Source: Plantago elongata (taxonomy: Eukaryota; Streptophyta; Magnoliopsida; Lamiales; Plantaginaceae). Taken from it: 20,564 bases of DNA. Under the pieces are notes generated by a model, which worked only from the letters and a program-made list of their open reading frames with translations, was not told the origin of the DNA and ran no database searches. The stretch lies in assembly GCA_036897095.1 (NCBI GenBank), contig JAYMSP010003231.1, forward strand, positions 1 to 20,564, read 5' to 3'. Shown piece after piece: positions 1 to 9,026 of the stretch. Both the position numbers and the translations under genes were made by a program. The stretch's first letter is position 1, and the number at the start of each line of letters is the position of its first letter.

Positions 1-2
1 AG

Positions 3-1958
3 TGCTTTGATCCCGTGGCCAACCGTATGTATATCTCGCGTCATGTCCAATTTGTGCCGCACAAATTTCCAGGTATTCCTCCTCTTCCACTCCAAACCGT
101 GCCATTTCCTACACAATCTGCCCCATATTTCCCTGCCCGGTCCCTTATCCATTCTGTCCCTATCTCCCTGCCTTCCCAGTCGTCCTCCTCTCCTTGTTCC
201 CTGCCCCCCACTCCTTCCGTTTCGTCTCCTGTGGATTCTTCTTCGCCGACTGATTCATCGTCTGCGTCGCCCCAGATCCAGTCCGTTCTCGTTTTTTCTT
301 CTTCTTCTAGTCATGAGTCTCGGCCAGTGCGAGTTAGGCGGCAGAATCCCCGTTATTTTGGTGATATTTTTATTAACCATGCTGTAACTGATATTTTTGC
401 AGATGCAACTTCGGTTGTACAGGCTCAGCGTAATCCCAAATGGCGGGAAGCTATGGATGCGGAATATGATGCCCTTCTTCGTAATCATACTTGGAATTTA
501 GTTCCCCGCCCTCCTGTATGCCCCATTAAATGCAAATGGGTGTTCCGGGTCAAACGCAAGGTGGATGGCTCTCTCGATCGGTATAAAGCCCGGCTTGTTG
601 CTAAGGGATTTCAGCAAACCCCTGGACGTGATTACTTTGAAACTTTTAGCCCGGTTGCCAAACCAGTGACAATCCGGGTGGTTCTGACTCTTGCTCTCTC
701 TTCCGGTTGGCCTATTCGCCAATTGGATGTTAACAATGCTTTTCTTAATGGGACATTGTATGAGGATGTGTACATGGAGCAACCATCAGGATATCGGGAT
801 AAAGCACGTCCAGCTCATGTCTGTAAACTTCGGAAGGCACTATATGGTCTCAAACAAGCCCCTCGGGCTTGGTACCTTGAGCTTACCTCCTTTTTACTTT
901 CGGTGGGCTTTACCCGTTCCATTGCTGATTGTTCTCTCTTCGTCTACAACACGAATGCCACGGTTCTCTATTTTCTTGTCTATGTGGACGATATTGTGCT
1001 TACTAGTAATAATTCTGCCTTCCTCACCACCTTTGTTCAGCAACTTGCAACTCGGTTCTCTCTTAAGGATTTGGGTGTGTTGAACCATTTTCTTGGCATG
1101 GAGGTTATTCCGGTTTCTGGGGGGTTATTTTTGTCTCAACGACGCTACATTCTGGATCTTCTTCGCGCTCAAAATATGCATGAGGCAAATTCGAGCTCCA
1201 CCCCTATGTGCACTTCCACGATTCTTCGGCAGCAGGATGGCACTAGTGCGGCAGATCCCACACTCTTTCGCAAGGTTATTGGCTCTCTTCAGTATCTGGC
1301 TTTAACTCGTCCTGACATTTCCTTTGCCGTCAATAAACTTGCTCAATATATGCATGCTCCTTCCCTCACGCACTGGCAGGCTACAAAACGTTTATTGCGC
1401 TATCTTAGAGGTACCATCCATCATGGGTTGTTTCTGCGCCAGAATGTTCCTCTCCGGCTCAATGTGTTTTCCGATTCTGATTGGGGTAATGTTCATGACC
1501 AAGGTCGTTCTACTACAGCTTATGTGGTCTATCTTGGCTCTACTGTTATCTCTTGGAAATCTGCCCGTCAGAAATCTGTTTCTCGGTCCTCTACTGAAGC
1601 CGAATATCGTGCCCTTGCTCATGCTACGGCTGAGACCTTCTGGATTCAAAATCTCCTTTCTGAGATGGGCGTCTCCTTGCGTCATTCTCCGGTTCTTCAC
1701 TGTGATAATCTTGGTGCTACCTATGTCTGCAAGAATCCAATCTTTCATACCCGAATGAAGCATCTGGCTCTTGATTATTTTTTTGTCCGTGAGCGTGTCG
1801 CCAATGGCTCTATTACTGTTCGGCATATACGTACGGAGGACCAACCTGCCGATGCCCTTACTAAGCCTCTGCCTAAGCGGTCGTTTTTGCATTTTCGATC
1901 CAAGCTAGGCGTTTCTGACGGCACCCCTATCTTGCGGGGGCGTATAATGGAACAATAA
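3..1958 (+). CDS. copia-type polyprotein, C-terminal part (integrase tail, reverse transcriptase, RNase H)
   Basis: The frame is open from base 3, so the coding region enters from outside the window and its true start is not visible. The first residues (CFDPV then YISRHVQF) are the usual end of the copia integrase region. A Ser/Pro-rich linker follows (about 60-330). RT begins near base 441 ([12 protein letters not shown]) and continues through [19 protein letters not shown] and the catalytic YVDD at 981-992. RNase H has the SDSDWG acidic pair (from 1470), the STEAEYRAL glutamate and the HCDNLGA aspartate. The copia C-terminal marker DALTKPL lies near the end. All expected catalytic acids in the visible part are present and no frameshift was seen. 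The protein would convert element RNA to cDNA in cytoplasmic particles. Confidence 0.93.
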   Translation, partial: CFDPVANRMYISRHVQFVPHKFPGIPPLPLQTVPFPTQSAPYFPARSLIHSVPISLPSQSSSSPCSLPPTPSVSSPVDSSSPTDSSSASPQIQSVLVFSSSSSHESRPVRVRRQNPRYFGDIFINHAVTDIFADATSVVQAQRNPKWREAMDAEYDALLRNHTWNLVPRPPVCPIKCKWVFRVKRKVDGSLDRYKARLVAKGFQQTPGRDYFETFSPVAKPVTIRVVLTLALSSGWPIRQLDVNNAFLNGTLYEDVYMEQPSGYRDKARPAHVCKLRKALYGLKQAPRAWYLELTSFLLSVGFTRSIADCSLFVYNTNATVLYFLVYVDDIVLTSNNSAFLTTFVQQLATRFSLKDLGVLNHFLGMEVIPVSGGLFLSQRRYILDLLRAQNMHEANSSSTPMCTSTILRQQDGTSAADPTLFRKVIGSLQYLALTRPDISFAVNKLAQYMHAPSLTHWQATKRLLRYLRGTIHHGLFLRQNVPLRLNVFSDSDWGNVHDQGRSTTAYVVYLGSTVISWKSARQKSVSRSSTEAEYRALAHATAETFWIQNLLSEMGVSLRHSPVLHCDNLGATYVCKNPIFHTRMKHLALDYFFVRERVANGSITVRHIRTEDQPADALTKPLPKRSFLHFRSKLGVSDGTPILRGRIMEQ

Positions 1959-2133
1959 TTAAAAACCTTTATTTAATTATTTTAGTTTGTGTATATCCTT
2001 AGTTTAAAGATAATAATGATTCTGAATAGTTGTTAGATAAGATAGACTAGAAGAGAGTTTGTCATTTGATGTACCTCTATCTCTCTAGCTATTTAATATG
2101 TGTAATAGTTCATCAATTGAATTCATTCTTTCA
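1943..2133 (+). repeat. probable 3' LTR of the copia element
   Basis: The polyprotein stop region overlaps a G-rich tract (CTTGCGGGGGCG, 1931-1942) at the position of the copia polypurine tract, and the next ~190 bases are AT-rich. They contain TGTACCTCTATCTCTC, a TATA-like CTATTTAATA and an end near ATTCATTCTTTCA, a pattern typical of short plant copia LTRs. The 5' terminal TG is not clean: the base after the tract reads TATAATGG, and the first TGTTAG is at 2031. The left boundary is therefore uncertain and could be 2031. No second LTR is in view for comparison. Confidence 0.55.
2089..2098 (+). promoter_or_regulatory. TATA-like element inside the LTR, upstream of HSP70
   Basis: The string CTATTTAATA lies just downstream of a pyrimidine-rich stretch in the LTR-like segment, about 60-70 bases before the HSP70 start codon. 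In an LTR it would mark the U3/R promoter. Here it is also the only TATA-like site close to the chaperone gene. This is a weak consensus match; its use for HSP70 transcription is inference. Confidence 0.3.
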
Positions 2134-2159
2134 GTTCTCTATAGTCGTGATCATTGATA

Positions 2160-4629
2160 ATGTCTGGACAAGGACCTGCAATCGGAATCGATCTCGGAAC
2201 AACCTACTCGTGCGTAGGAGTATTTCAAAATGGACGTACTGAGATCATAGCCAATGATCAGGGAAACCGTACCACGCCGTCTTATGTCGCTTTCACTGAC
2301 ACCGAACGCCTCATCGGTGATGCTGCTAAGAACCAGGTCGCCATGAATCCGATCAACACCGTTTTCGGTACTTAATCCCTCTTCCTTTTTTTGTTTAGCT
2401 TCTAATTCCATTACGTTTATAATTCTATGATGAATAATTTGAAATTTTTGTTGTTTTCTGGATTGATTTTATACCATTACGTTCATCTTCATTTACGGTT
2501 CGGAAATGCACTATTGTAGTAGTAGAAACTGATGATAACTAAGGTTAGATTTTCTTCGTCATAACACTAACTAAACTCAATGAATCTAAATTAAAGTTAA
2601 TAAATTTTGAGATGATGAATCTGAACTGAGTTTTGAGATGATAACAAAGCCTAATTATGTTAAGTATTGGTTTATACGCAAAGTTGTTTTAAGTTTAACC
2701 TTTTCGATTAGTTATGACGCGGCTTTATATAATTTGTACCTAGTGCAGTACTTGTTGTACAGGCTGTTAGTAGCAGCTATTAGTTTCTTATTTCCTTGCT
2801 GCAAGAACTGTAACAATCAGAGTATGGATGGTGTTATAGTGTGACTGCAAGAAATTATTGGCCGTTTCTAATTGGTTTTATGAACTTGTTGCAGATGCAA
2901 AGAGGTTGATCGGTAGGCGATTTAGTGATCCGTCGGTCCAGAGTGACATGAAGCTATGGCCATTCAAGGTCGTTGCTGGTCCTGCTGAGAAGCCAATGAT
3001 CCTTTGTTTCTTACAAAGGCGAAGAGAAAAGCTTCTCTGCTGAGGAGATCTCATCAATGGTACTCATAAAGATGAAGGACCTCGCGGAGGCTTATCTTGG
3101 TACCACGGTTAAGAATGCTGCGGTTACTGTTCCAGCTTACTTTAATGACTCTCAGCGTCAGGCTACAAAAGATGCCGGAGTCATTGCTGGCCTTAATGTC
3201 ATTAGAATTATTAATGAGCCGACGGCAGCAGCTATAGCCTATGGTTTGGACAATGCTAGTTCTGGTGAAAAGAACGTGCTTATTTTCGATCTTGGTGGTG
3301 GTACTTGTGATGTCTCTCTTCTTATGATTGAAGAAGGTATATTCGAGGTGAAGTCGACTGCTGGTGACACTCACTTGGGAGGAGAAGATTTTGATAACAG
3401 GATGGTTAACCATTTTGTTCAGGAGTTTAAGAGGAAGCAAAAGAAGGATATTACTGGAAATCCGAGAGCCTTGAGGTGGTTAAGAACAGCTTGTGAGAGG
3501 GCGAAGAGGACTCTTTCGTCCACAGCTCAGACCACACTTGAAATTGATTCTTTGTACGAGGGTGTTGATTTCTACTCCACCATCACACGTGCTATATTCG
3601 AGGAGCTTAACATGGATTTGTTTAGGAGGTGTATGGATCCGGTTGAGAAGTGTTTGAGGGATGCAAAGATGGACAAGAACAGCATCCATGATGTTGTGCT
3701 GGTCGGTGGATCGACTAGGATTCCTAAGGTTCAGCAATTGTTGCAGGATTTCTTCAATGGGAAAGATCTGTGCAAGAGCATTAATCCGGATGAAGCTGTG
3801 GCTTATGGTGCTTCCGTGCAAGCAGCAATTTCGAATGGTGATGCTAATGAAAAGGTACAGCAGGTACTTCTTTTGGATGTTGCTCCATTGTCTCTTGGCC
3901 TTGAAACTGCTGGAGGCGTGATGACTGTTTTGATTCCACGAAACACAACTATTCCGACCAAGAAGGAGCAAGATTTCTCAACCTACGTGGACAATCAGCC
4001 TGGTGTGATGATCCAGATTTACGAAGGTGAAAGGGCTAAAACAAGAGATAACAACTTGCTTGGTAAATTCGAGCTCTCTGGTATCCCACCTGCTCCACGA
4101 GGCATTCCACAAATCAGTGTATGTTTCGACATTGATGCAAATGGCATCTTAAATGTCTCTGCTGAGGATAAAACAACAGGAAAGACAAACAAGATCACCA
4201 TTGTTAATGACAAGGGCAGGCTATCCAAGGAAGAGATTGAGAGGAAAGTCCAGGAAGCCGAAAAGTACAAAGCTGAAGATGAAGAAGCAAGGAAGAAAGT
4301 TGAGGCCAAGAATGCGTTGGAGAATTACGCTTATAACATGAGGAACACGGTCAAGGATGAGGAGATAGCATCTAAGCTTGCGCCTGCTGACAAGAAGAAA
4401 GTCGAGGATGCTATTGAGGCGGCTATCAATTGGTTGGATGGGAATCAGCTTGCTGATACTGATGAATTTGAGGACAAGATGAAAGAGCTGGAGTCTGTTT
4501 GTAACCCAATCATTGCAAAGATGTATCAGGGTAGCGCAGGTAGCGCTGATATGGGTGGAGCCATGAGTGAAGATGATGGTCCTTCTGGCAGCACTGGTCC
4601 AGGACCCAAGATTGAGGAAGTTGGATTAG
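2160..4629 (+). pseudogene. HSP70: cytosolic HSP70/HSC70 chaperone gene, two exons, disrupted by two 1-base insertions
   Basis: HSP70s are ATP-driven chaperones. Exon 1 (2160-2367) starts [17 protein letters not shown], containing the first phosphate-binding signature. Exon 2 starts at 2895, and the intron splits the Asp codon of the [12 protein letters not shown] junction, the classic intron site of plant cytosolic HSP70. Exon 2 carries the second signature (IFDLGGGT, from 3282), the third ([13 protein letters not shown]), the substrate-binding domain ([15 protein letters not shown]) and the Gly-rich tail. Two defects are visible. There is one extra base in 3002-3008, after KPMI, so the exon 1 frame ends at a TGA (3041-3043). 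There is also one extra G at 4623/4624, which turns the EEVD-plus-stop into EEVG and lets the frame run on to 4718. Conserved residues are also changed (see findings). Either a decaying copy or a functional gene with assembly indels. The LTR lies 26 bases upstream. Confidence 0.85.
2368..2894 (+). other. HSP70 intron
   Basis: A 527-base AT-rich intron with GT donor (GTTTTCG/gtactt) and AG acceptor (TTGTTGCAG/ATGCAAAG). It restores the Asp codon split and joins two segments of the ATPase domain. No gene or repeat was recognised inside it. The presence of the intron shows that this copy is not a processed retropseudogene. Confidence 0.85.
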
Positions 4630-5117
4630 CTTCCTTTTGCTTCAAAGTCAAGTTCATTTCTATTTTTGTTATGTTGGTAGAGTTTAGCTTACTTCTGCTA
4701 TGGTGGTTCAGATTTTAATTGTTGATGTGACAATTCCAATCGAACTTTTCATTTTAAAATTCTCAATCATGTGTGCTTTTTTTTTTTCTTCCCCTTGGAG
4801 ACTTCTTCTCAAGTTTACAAGAACCTGAGCAGTTCATGGAAAGCTGAACTATCAATATTGCAGTAGCGTTTAACTCGTAAAACTAGTCAGGAATGCATCT
4901 AAACAACACTAAAATTATCATAATACACAACCATAAGATTACCATTACAAACATGTCAAGAAGAATCTCGGAAACTTGTCAACAAAAGCAAAATAATAAC
5001 ACAATTTCACCCTAGTTTCTGATCGATACAAACATCCTATTACAATTCATTCGTTTTTCTCAATTCGCGAATGAGCCAAGCACATATGCTTCCTGGTACG
5101 CTAACACCTTGATCTTG
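4630..5117. other. convergent intergenic region between HSP70 and tetraspanin
   Basis: The two genes face each other tail-to-tail, so this ~490-base AT-rich stretch should hold both 3' untranslated regions and polyadenylation sites. In the frame-shifted HSP70 reading, codons continue to 4718 and encode a hydrophobic tail. A run of T (4770-4786) and scattered AATAAT/AATAAA-like strings are seen, but no individual poly(A) signal can be assigned with confidence. Confidence 0.5.
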
Positions 5118-6559
5118 TCAATTATAAGGATTGCTATTGCCCTGCTTGTACTTCCTAAAAAGCTCTTCAGTCTTGGCATTTCTGAAAGCACAGCATCCAA
5201 TCAAGTAGACCCAAATCAAGCCGACAAGTGTTATGAGCAGTATGATATCAGCCCTTCTCCATTCTGTTTTGAGATTAGCAAGCAAACCTGCCTTGCAAGA
5301 GTTGCAAGTGTAGCAGAGCTGTGTCTGATCATTGTTCCATTGCAAGCAGTCCACATCTGCTCCTGTGTTTATTGGGCTGATCCAATATGTTGGATTCACA
5401 AATGTGTACCCACATTCTGTTGGTGGCTTGCAGCACCCTGACTGTTCATCAAACAAAAAAAAAAACAGTTCCTCAGAATCGTACAAGGGCGGATCCAGAA
5501 ATGTAAGACCGTCTAATAAAAGTTATTCTCATCTACGTCGCAATAATAGTAATATAATCTGTTTGGATTCTTTAAACGCCAAGAACAGCCTTTTGGTAGC
5601 AACTACTTGTGGAACTGATCGGATATGAAAAATAAATCAGAACTTTGTAGATAGCTATGTGCTTGGAGAATCTAATCTATAACTTTATGTAGTGGAAAAA
5701 TCAATCTCTTATGCCGTAAAAGCTCAATTTGTTTGGCATGTTTGCTACTCTAGGAATCATGTAGGACACTCTCAAAGTATTAATTTGTACATACACTTTT
5801 CTTTTTATTCAATTATTTGAAAGGATTCAATATTTCACTTTTAGTATAATTTTCTACAAAAGTTTCAAAATGTATTTTTCTTCCTTTCCTGTTTGAGGGC
5901 TAACTATGATGATTTACAAATCCAAAGACCTTTTCTTTTTGTTCCAACCCAAAATATAGAACAAGTTAGAGATCTAACTACAAACAAATATCATTTGAAG
6001 AAATGTAAGCTACTCACATCACACATTATACTAACTGCGACAAAAACAGAACTAAGCTTACCTGCAAAGGCGAGATATGTGCATTGAAGAAATCTTGAGC
6101 CATGCTATAACTCTGATTTAGCTCACCACACGTACTCGTCGAACTAAGGCAGGTCCGGATCCTATCCCACTTATAGGAGTTCCGGACCCGCCTCTGGAGC
6201 CAACTAGAGTAGTCATCCAAACCATATTCCAAGTAAGTTCGGCTCGGGACAACATGACCCGAGCCTTTAAGTGTAACCATGTAAATAAACACAACCAAGC
6301 AAGTGAGCAACACGATCATCACAAGCATTCCGATGAGGTACGCTATAAGCAGCCACGGAATCCTCCAGAACCCGCCTATGAAACCGGCTAGTGCCACGAC
6401 TAGGATTAGTACTCCCAGGATTATGACAGGCCATTGGAGGATCTTGACGCATGCGTTGTCAGGTTCGGTTGCGAGCCAGATACCGGCTCCGATTACTGGG
6501 ATGGATAGCAGCATTGCTACGAAGTTTATGGCTCCGATTACATTGTTGCTTAATGCCAT
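5118..6559 (-). CDS. TET2-like: tetraspanin, plant TET2-like, two exons
   Basis: Exon 1 is 6559-6062 (166 codons) and exon 2 is 5441-5118 with stop TGA; the product is 273 aa, the usual length for plant tetraspanins. The splice is phase 0, HISPLQ/SGCCKP, with GT and AG borders. Predicted membrane segments lie at about residues 8-29, 43-64, 70-93 and 231-252. The large extracellular loop between the last two holds Cys137, Cys144, the plant GCCKP motif (168-171 with Pro172 following), Cys176, Cys198, Cys209 and Cys212. The cytosolic tail ends soon after CCAFRNAKTEELFRKYK. Tetraspanins organise membrane microdomains and vesicle membranes. From memory of the family, the N-terminus (MALSNN) and the tail look closest to Arabidopsis TET2; family assignment is firm, the exact ortholog less so. 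No damage is seen. Confidence 0.92.
5442..6061 (-). other. tetraspanin intron
   Basis: A 620-base AT-rich intron on the minus strand, with donor CTTTGCAG/gtaagc and acceptor gaacag/TCAGGG. Plant tetraspanins commonly have a single intron just before the GCCK/RP motif, as here. The acceptor is preceded by a T-rich tract (minus strand). No gene or clear repeat was seen inside. Confidence 0.85.
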
Positions 6560-7595
6560 GTTCCTGCAGTGTGGAGTTGGTTTTGTGAGAAACAGTTTAG
6601 ATGGAACTTTTGTTATGTGTGTATTGGATTCTTGAACGTGAGTGTAGGTAAAGTGTAAAGTGGGTGTTTTGTGTAAGTGATGGTTTATTTTTGAGTGTAC
6701 TTTTTCAATGGGAAAACACTTCTATAAAGTGAATTGACGAGAAGAAATTCGTTGCTCGAGTAGAAATTGTGTTCTGTCATCACGTTTGAGTATTGATTCC
6801 TTGAGATCTGTGAAGGGTTTTCCTCTCCATGCCCAAATTGCGGCAACTTTTACCTTTTATGTTTCAAATTGTGCTTTGTGCCATTGCAAATACACTCCCT
6901 CGTCTCTCCATCTGAGAAAAAATCAGATAAAGTTACTTAAAATTGTTACTTTTTTTATTTTGGAACCTTAATTGTTGATATCCGATTTTATATCTAAACG
7001 GATACTCTGTACTTTCTGCAAAATAACACACATTTTTTTTCATGGACGTCTCACAAAACTAGACATGTTCCCAAAATAGCAAAAAAAGTACCTCTATTAA
7101 CTAATTTAATATTCATATTATATACTCGAAAAAGTAACTCCACTAACTAAAAACTTTCACTAACTAATTTAATATTCAAATTATAATTATAATTAATTGA
7201 CTGCATTAAAAACAATACCGAAAGGTTTTGTGCCTTATTTCATGGGAGTGAGGGAGCGCAACTTAAAATACCCCATTGTTGAACTAGTCGGGACTAGAGA
7301 ATGTACAAGGATTTGTGTAATCAACCACGTTACTAGTCTTGTTGAGTATGAATCGTTCTTACTCATTACGAAACAGGACATTATCAACTTTTTATGTGTA
7401 TGGTATCGGTACTTATGCGACTCGTGGGCTTTGTCGATTGTAAATAAGGAGCTCATTAAACACTATCATTACGTGTATCATATTAAATCGAAACGATTGT
7501 AACTCATGTTTTGCAGGTTGTTCTTTAGATTTAAATCTATTAATTCATACTAATCTATAACACTTATTTCAAATTCTTTTTACTAATCCACACTA
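6560..7595. other. tetraspanin upstream region, AT-rich, no gene recognised
   Basis: This region holds the 5' leader and promoter of the minus-strand tetraspanin (expected at 6560 to perhaps 7100), then unannotated AT-rich DNA. No convincing TATA box was found on the minus strand. A short direct repeat (CTAACTAATTTAATATTCA-like) occurs around 7096-7115 and 7161-7180. An open frame at 7197-7502 has no recognisable family and starts without an ATG. Confidence 0.4.
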
Positions 7596-7757
7596 CTTCT
7601 TTCAATTCTTTTTACCAAAAAAACCATCAACATCTTCATATATTTCTTGTCAAATAATACATATTTATATAATTACCATTTACGAATAATTGATTGGACC
7701 CAAATGTTTCTTTTCTTCATCTCACTAATTTATTTGTTTACATTTTCATCTTTCTCT

Positions 7758-7990
7758 TTAAATTTTATTTTGTCCAATTTAAAACGTCCATAACTTAAAA
7801 TAAAAAAATAAAAAAATAAATAAAAATTACCAACGATTATATTTTTTCGAGATATATAATTAGAGATCACTCTTGACTATATTTGAATTATTTTTTTCGA
7901 GATCTATAAAAATCACCAATGACTTTATTTGGACCTGAATAAATTGTAAGACGAGTTTTAAAAGTGCAATTTTGTTATACTAGGCCAATA
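7758..7990 (+). repeat. left inverted arm of element A
   Basis: Reverse complement matches about 8380-8625. The best-conserved block is 7821-7890, containing ACCAACG, CGAGATATATAATTAGAGATCACTC-like sequence and TTTGAATTA. Each arm contains a GAGATC-type motif. Arm ends are approximate because similarity fades gradually. Confidence 0.65.
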
Positions 7991-8053
7991 ATTAAACTAG
8001 CAACATGATACGTTAACCATATAAAGTAACAGAGTTGGATATCAGACACATAT

Positions 8054-8338
8054 ACCGGGTAATGGGTACGGCTACCGGTTATTGCTTACGGATATCGAAC
8101 ATCAAACACGGGTGACGGACATTGAATACGGATACCGAGCATCGAACACGAGTATCGAAAATCGAATTCGAATATCGAACTTGACATCAGACACATATAC
8201 CAGGCAATGGTTACGGTTATCGGGCATTGCTTACGGATACCGGACGTCAAACACGGGTACCGTGCATCGGAGACGGAGAACGGGCATCAAATACGGATAC
8301 CGGATATCGAACACGAATATCGAGCATCGAATTCGGGT
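8054..8338 (+). repeat. 20-bp minisatellite array A (14 units)
   Basis: Fourteen consecutive units can be read: thirteen of 20 bp and one of 25 bp (8174-8198). A typical unit is ACCGGACATCGAACACGGGT or ATCGGGCATTGCTTACGGAT. The starts ACC/ATC/GAC and ends GGT/GAT/AGT/GGCT are well kept and the middle varies. The 25-bp unit ends GACATCAGACACATAT, and a similar string (8041-8053) lies just before the first unit, so it acts as punctuation. Nearly every unit has two or more CpG, in contrast to the AT-rich flanks. Confidence 0.85.
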
Positions 8339-8379
8339 ACCGTATATTTTTAAATATAAATGATTATTTTTACATATTC

Positions 8380-8625
8380 AAGATATTTGTAAGAGTGTTT
8401 AAAAGTTAACATTTGTAACATTTTATTCTTAGAATTGTTTTACAATTTATTAAGCTTTGAATAAAGTTGTTAATGGTTTTTATACATATCAAAATAATAA
8501 TTCAAACATAGTTGAGAGTGATCTCTATTTAAAGATCTCAAAAATATAAAATTGTTGGTGATTTTTATTTATTTAAAAAAAAATTAATCTTCAAGTTATA
8601 AACAATATAAAGTGGATAAGATTAA
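8380..8625 (-). repeat. right inverted arm of element A
   Basis: Inverted partner of 7758-7990; the strongest part is 8498-8567 (TAATTCAAACATAG to GGTGATTTTTA). The outer DNA to about 8820 (containing GTAAGCAAGTGAGTCACA and TACCATTTGGTAGCTCTCC) is shared with copy B near 11160-11200, but pairs poorly with the left end. Confidence 0.6.
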
Positions 8626-9026
8626 AATTTAAAAACAAGAAAAATGATGGAAGGGAATGTGACATGTGGCAATAAGAAGGAGAATACTTGGAGTTGTTTA
8701 TTGTACTTTAAGGGGCAAATATGTATGTTCAACACTAAAATTGTAGTGATTTGATGAAACAAATTTTACTCAAAGAAAAATGTAAGCAAGTGAGTCACAT
8801 TGTACCATTTGGTAGCTCTCCCCTTATTTCAATTTTCTTTGGCCAACAAAATCATCAACAACTTCATATATTTTTTTGTCATATTTGTGTGCTTACTATG
8901 TAAGAATAATTGTTTGGACCCACATATTTCTTTTCTTCATCTCACTAATTCATTTGTTTACTTCTTCATCTTTCTCTTTATTTATTTTGTCTAATTTAAA
9001 ACGTCCATAACTTAAAATAAAAAAAA

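Larger units (their letters stand above)
1..2133 (+). mobile_element. Ty1/copia LTR retrotransposon, 3' portion (5' end outside window)
   Basis: The window opens inside the pol region of a copia-type retroelement. The domain order is integrase tail, reverse transcriptase, RNase H, stop codon, G-rich polypurine tract (about 1933-1942) and a short AT-rich LTR-like segment. This is the order of Pseudoviridae/Copia elements, where integrase precedes RT. The 5' LTR, gag, protease and most of integrase are not present, so target-site duplications and LTR-LTR identity cannot be tested here. The reading frame seen has no internal stop, which argues for a fairly young insertion. The right border (about 2133) is inferred from a CA after an LTR-like 3' end and may be off by several bases. 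Confidence 0.85.
7596..8820. mobile_element. foldback-like non-autonomous element, copy A, with 20-bp minisatellite core
   Basis: The segment matches a second segment (8822-9026 plus 10100-11200) along nearly its whole length, head to tail. Its inner halves are inverted copies of each other: 7821-7890 pairs with 8498-8567 over 70 bases with few mismatches. The pairing continues outward (TTTAAATTTTA to CATAACTT near 7758-7796, against about 8580-8625) and inward to about 7990 and 8380. The minisatellite sits between the arms. No transposase-like frame is present, so it would be non-autonomous. The outer ends were placed by where A and B stop matching and are approximate; no target-site duplication could be fixed. 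Confidence 0.65.

Noticed and set aside
2638..3043. Two short open frames in and after the HSP70 intron as separate genes
   Set aside because: The first is intronic with no family signal; the second is the real start of HSP70 exon 2, ended by the frameshift.
2160..4629. HSP70 as a processed retropseudogene
   Set aside because: The conserved intron is present with correct splice sites and there is no poly(A) tail at the 3' end.
6893..6920. CTCCCTCGTCTC string as a Stowaway end
   Set aside because: No matching inverted end with a TA duplication was found nearby.
7197..7502. 101-residue open frame upstream of the tetraspanin gene
   Set aside because: It starts without ATG, lies in AT-rich DNA, and shows no domain or codon pattern that I recognise.
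8054..8338. Regular 20-bp repeats considered as a CRISPR array
   Set aside because: Units are directly adjacent with no spacers, are imperfect, and lie in plant DNA without cas genes.
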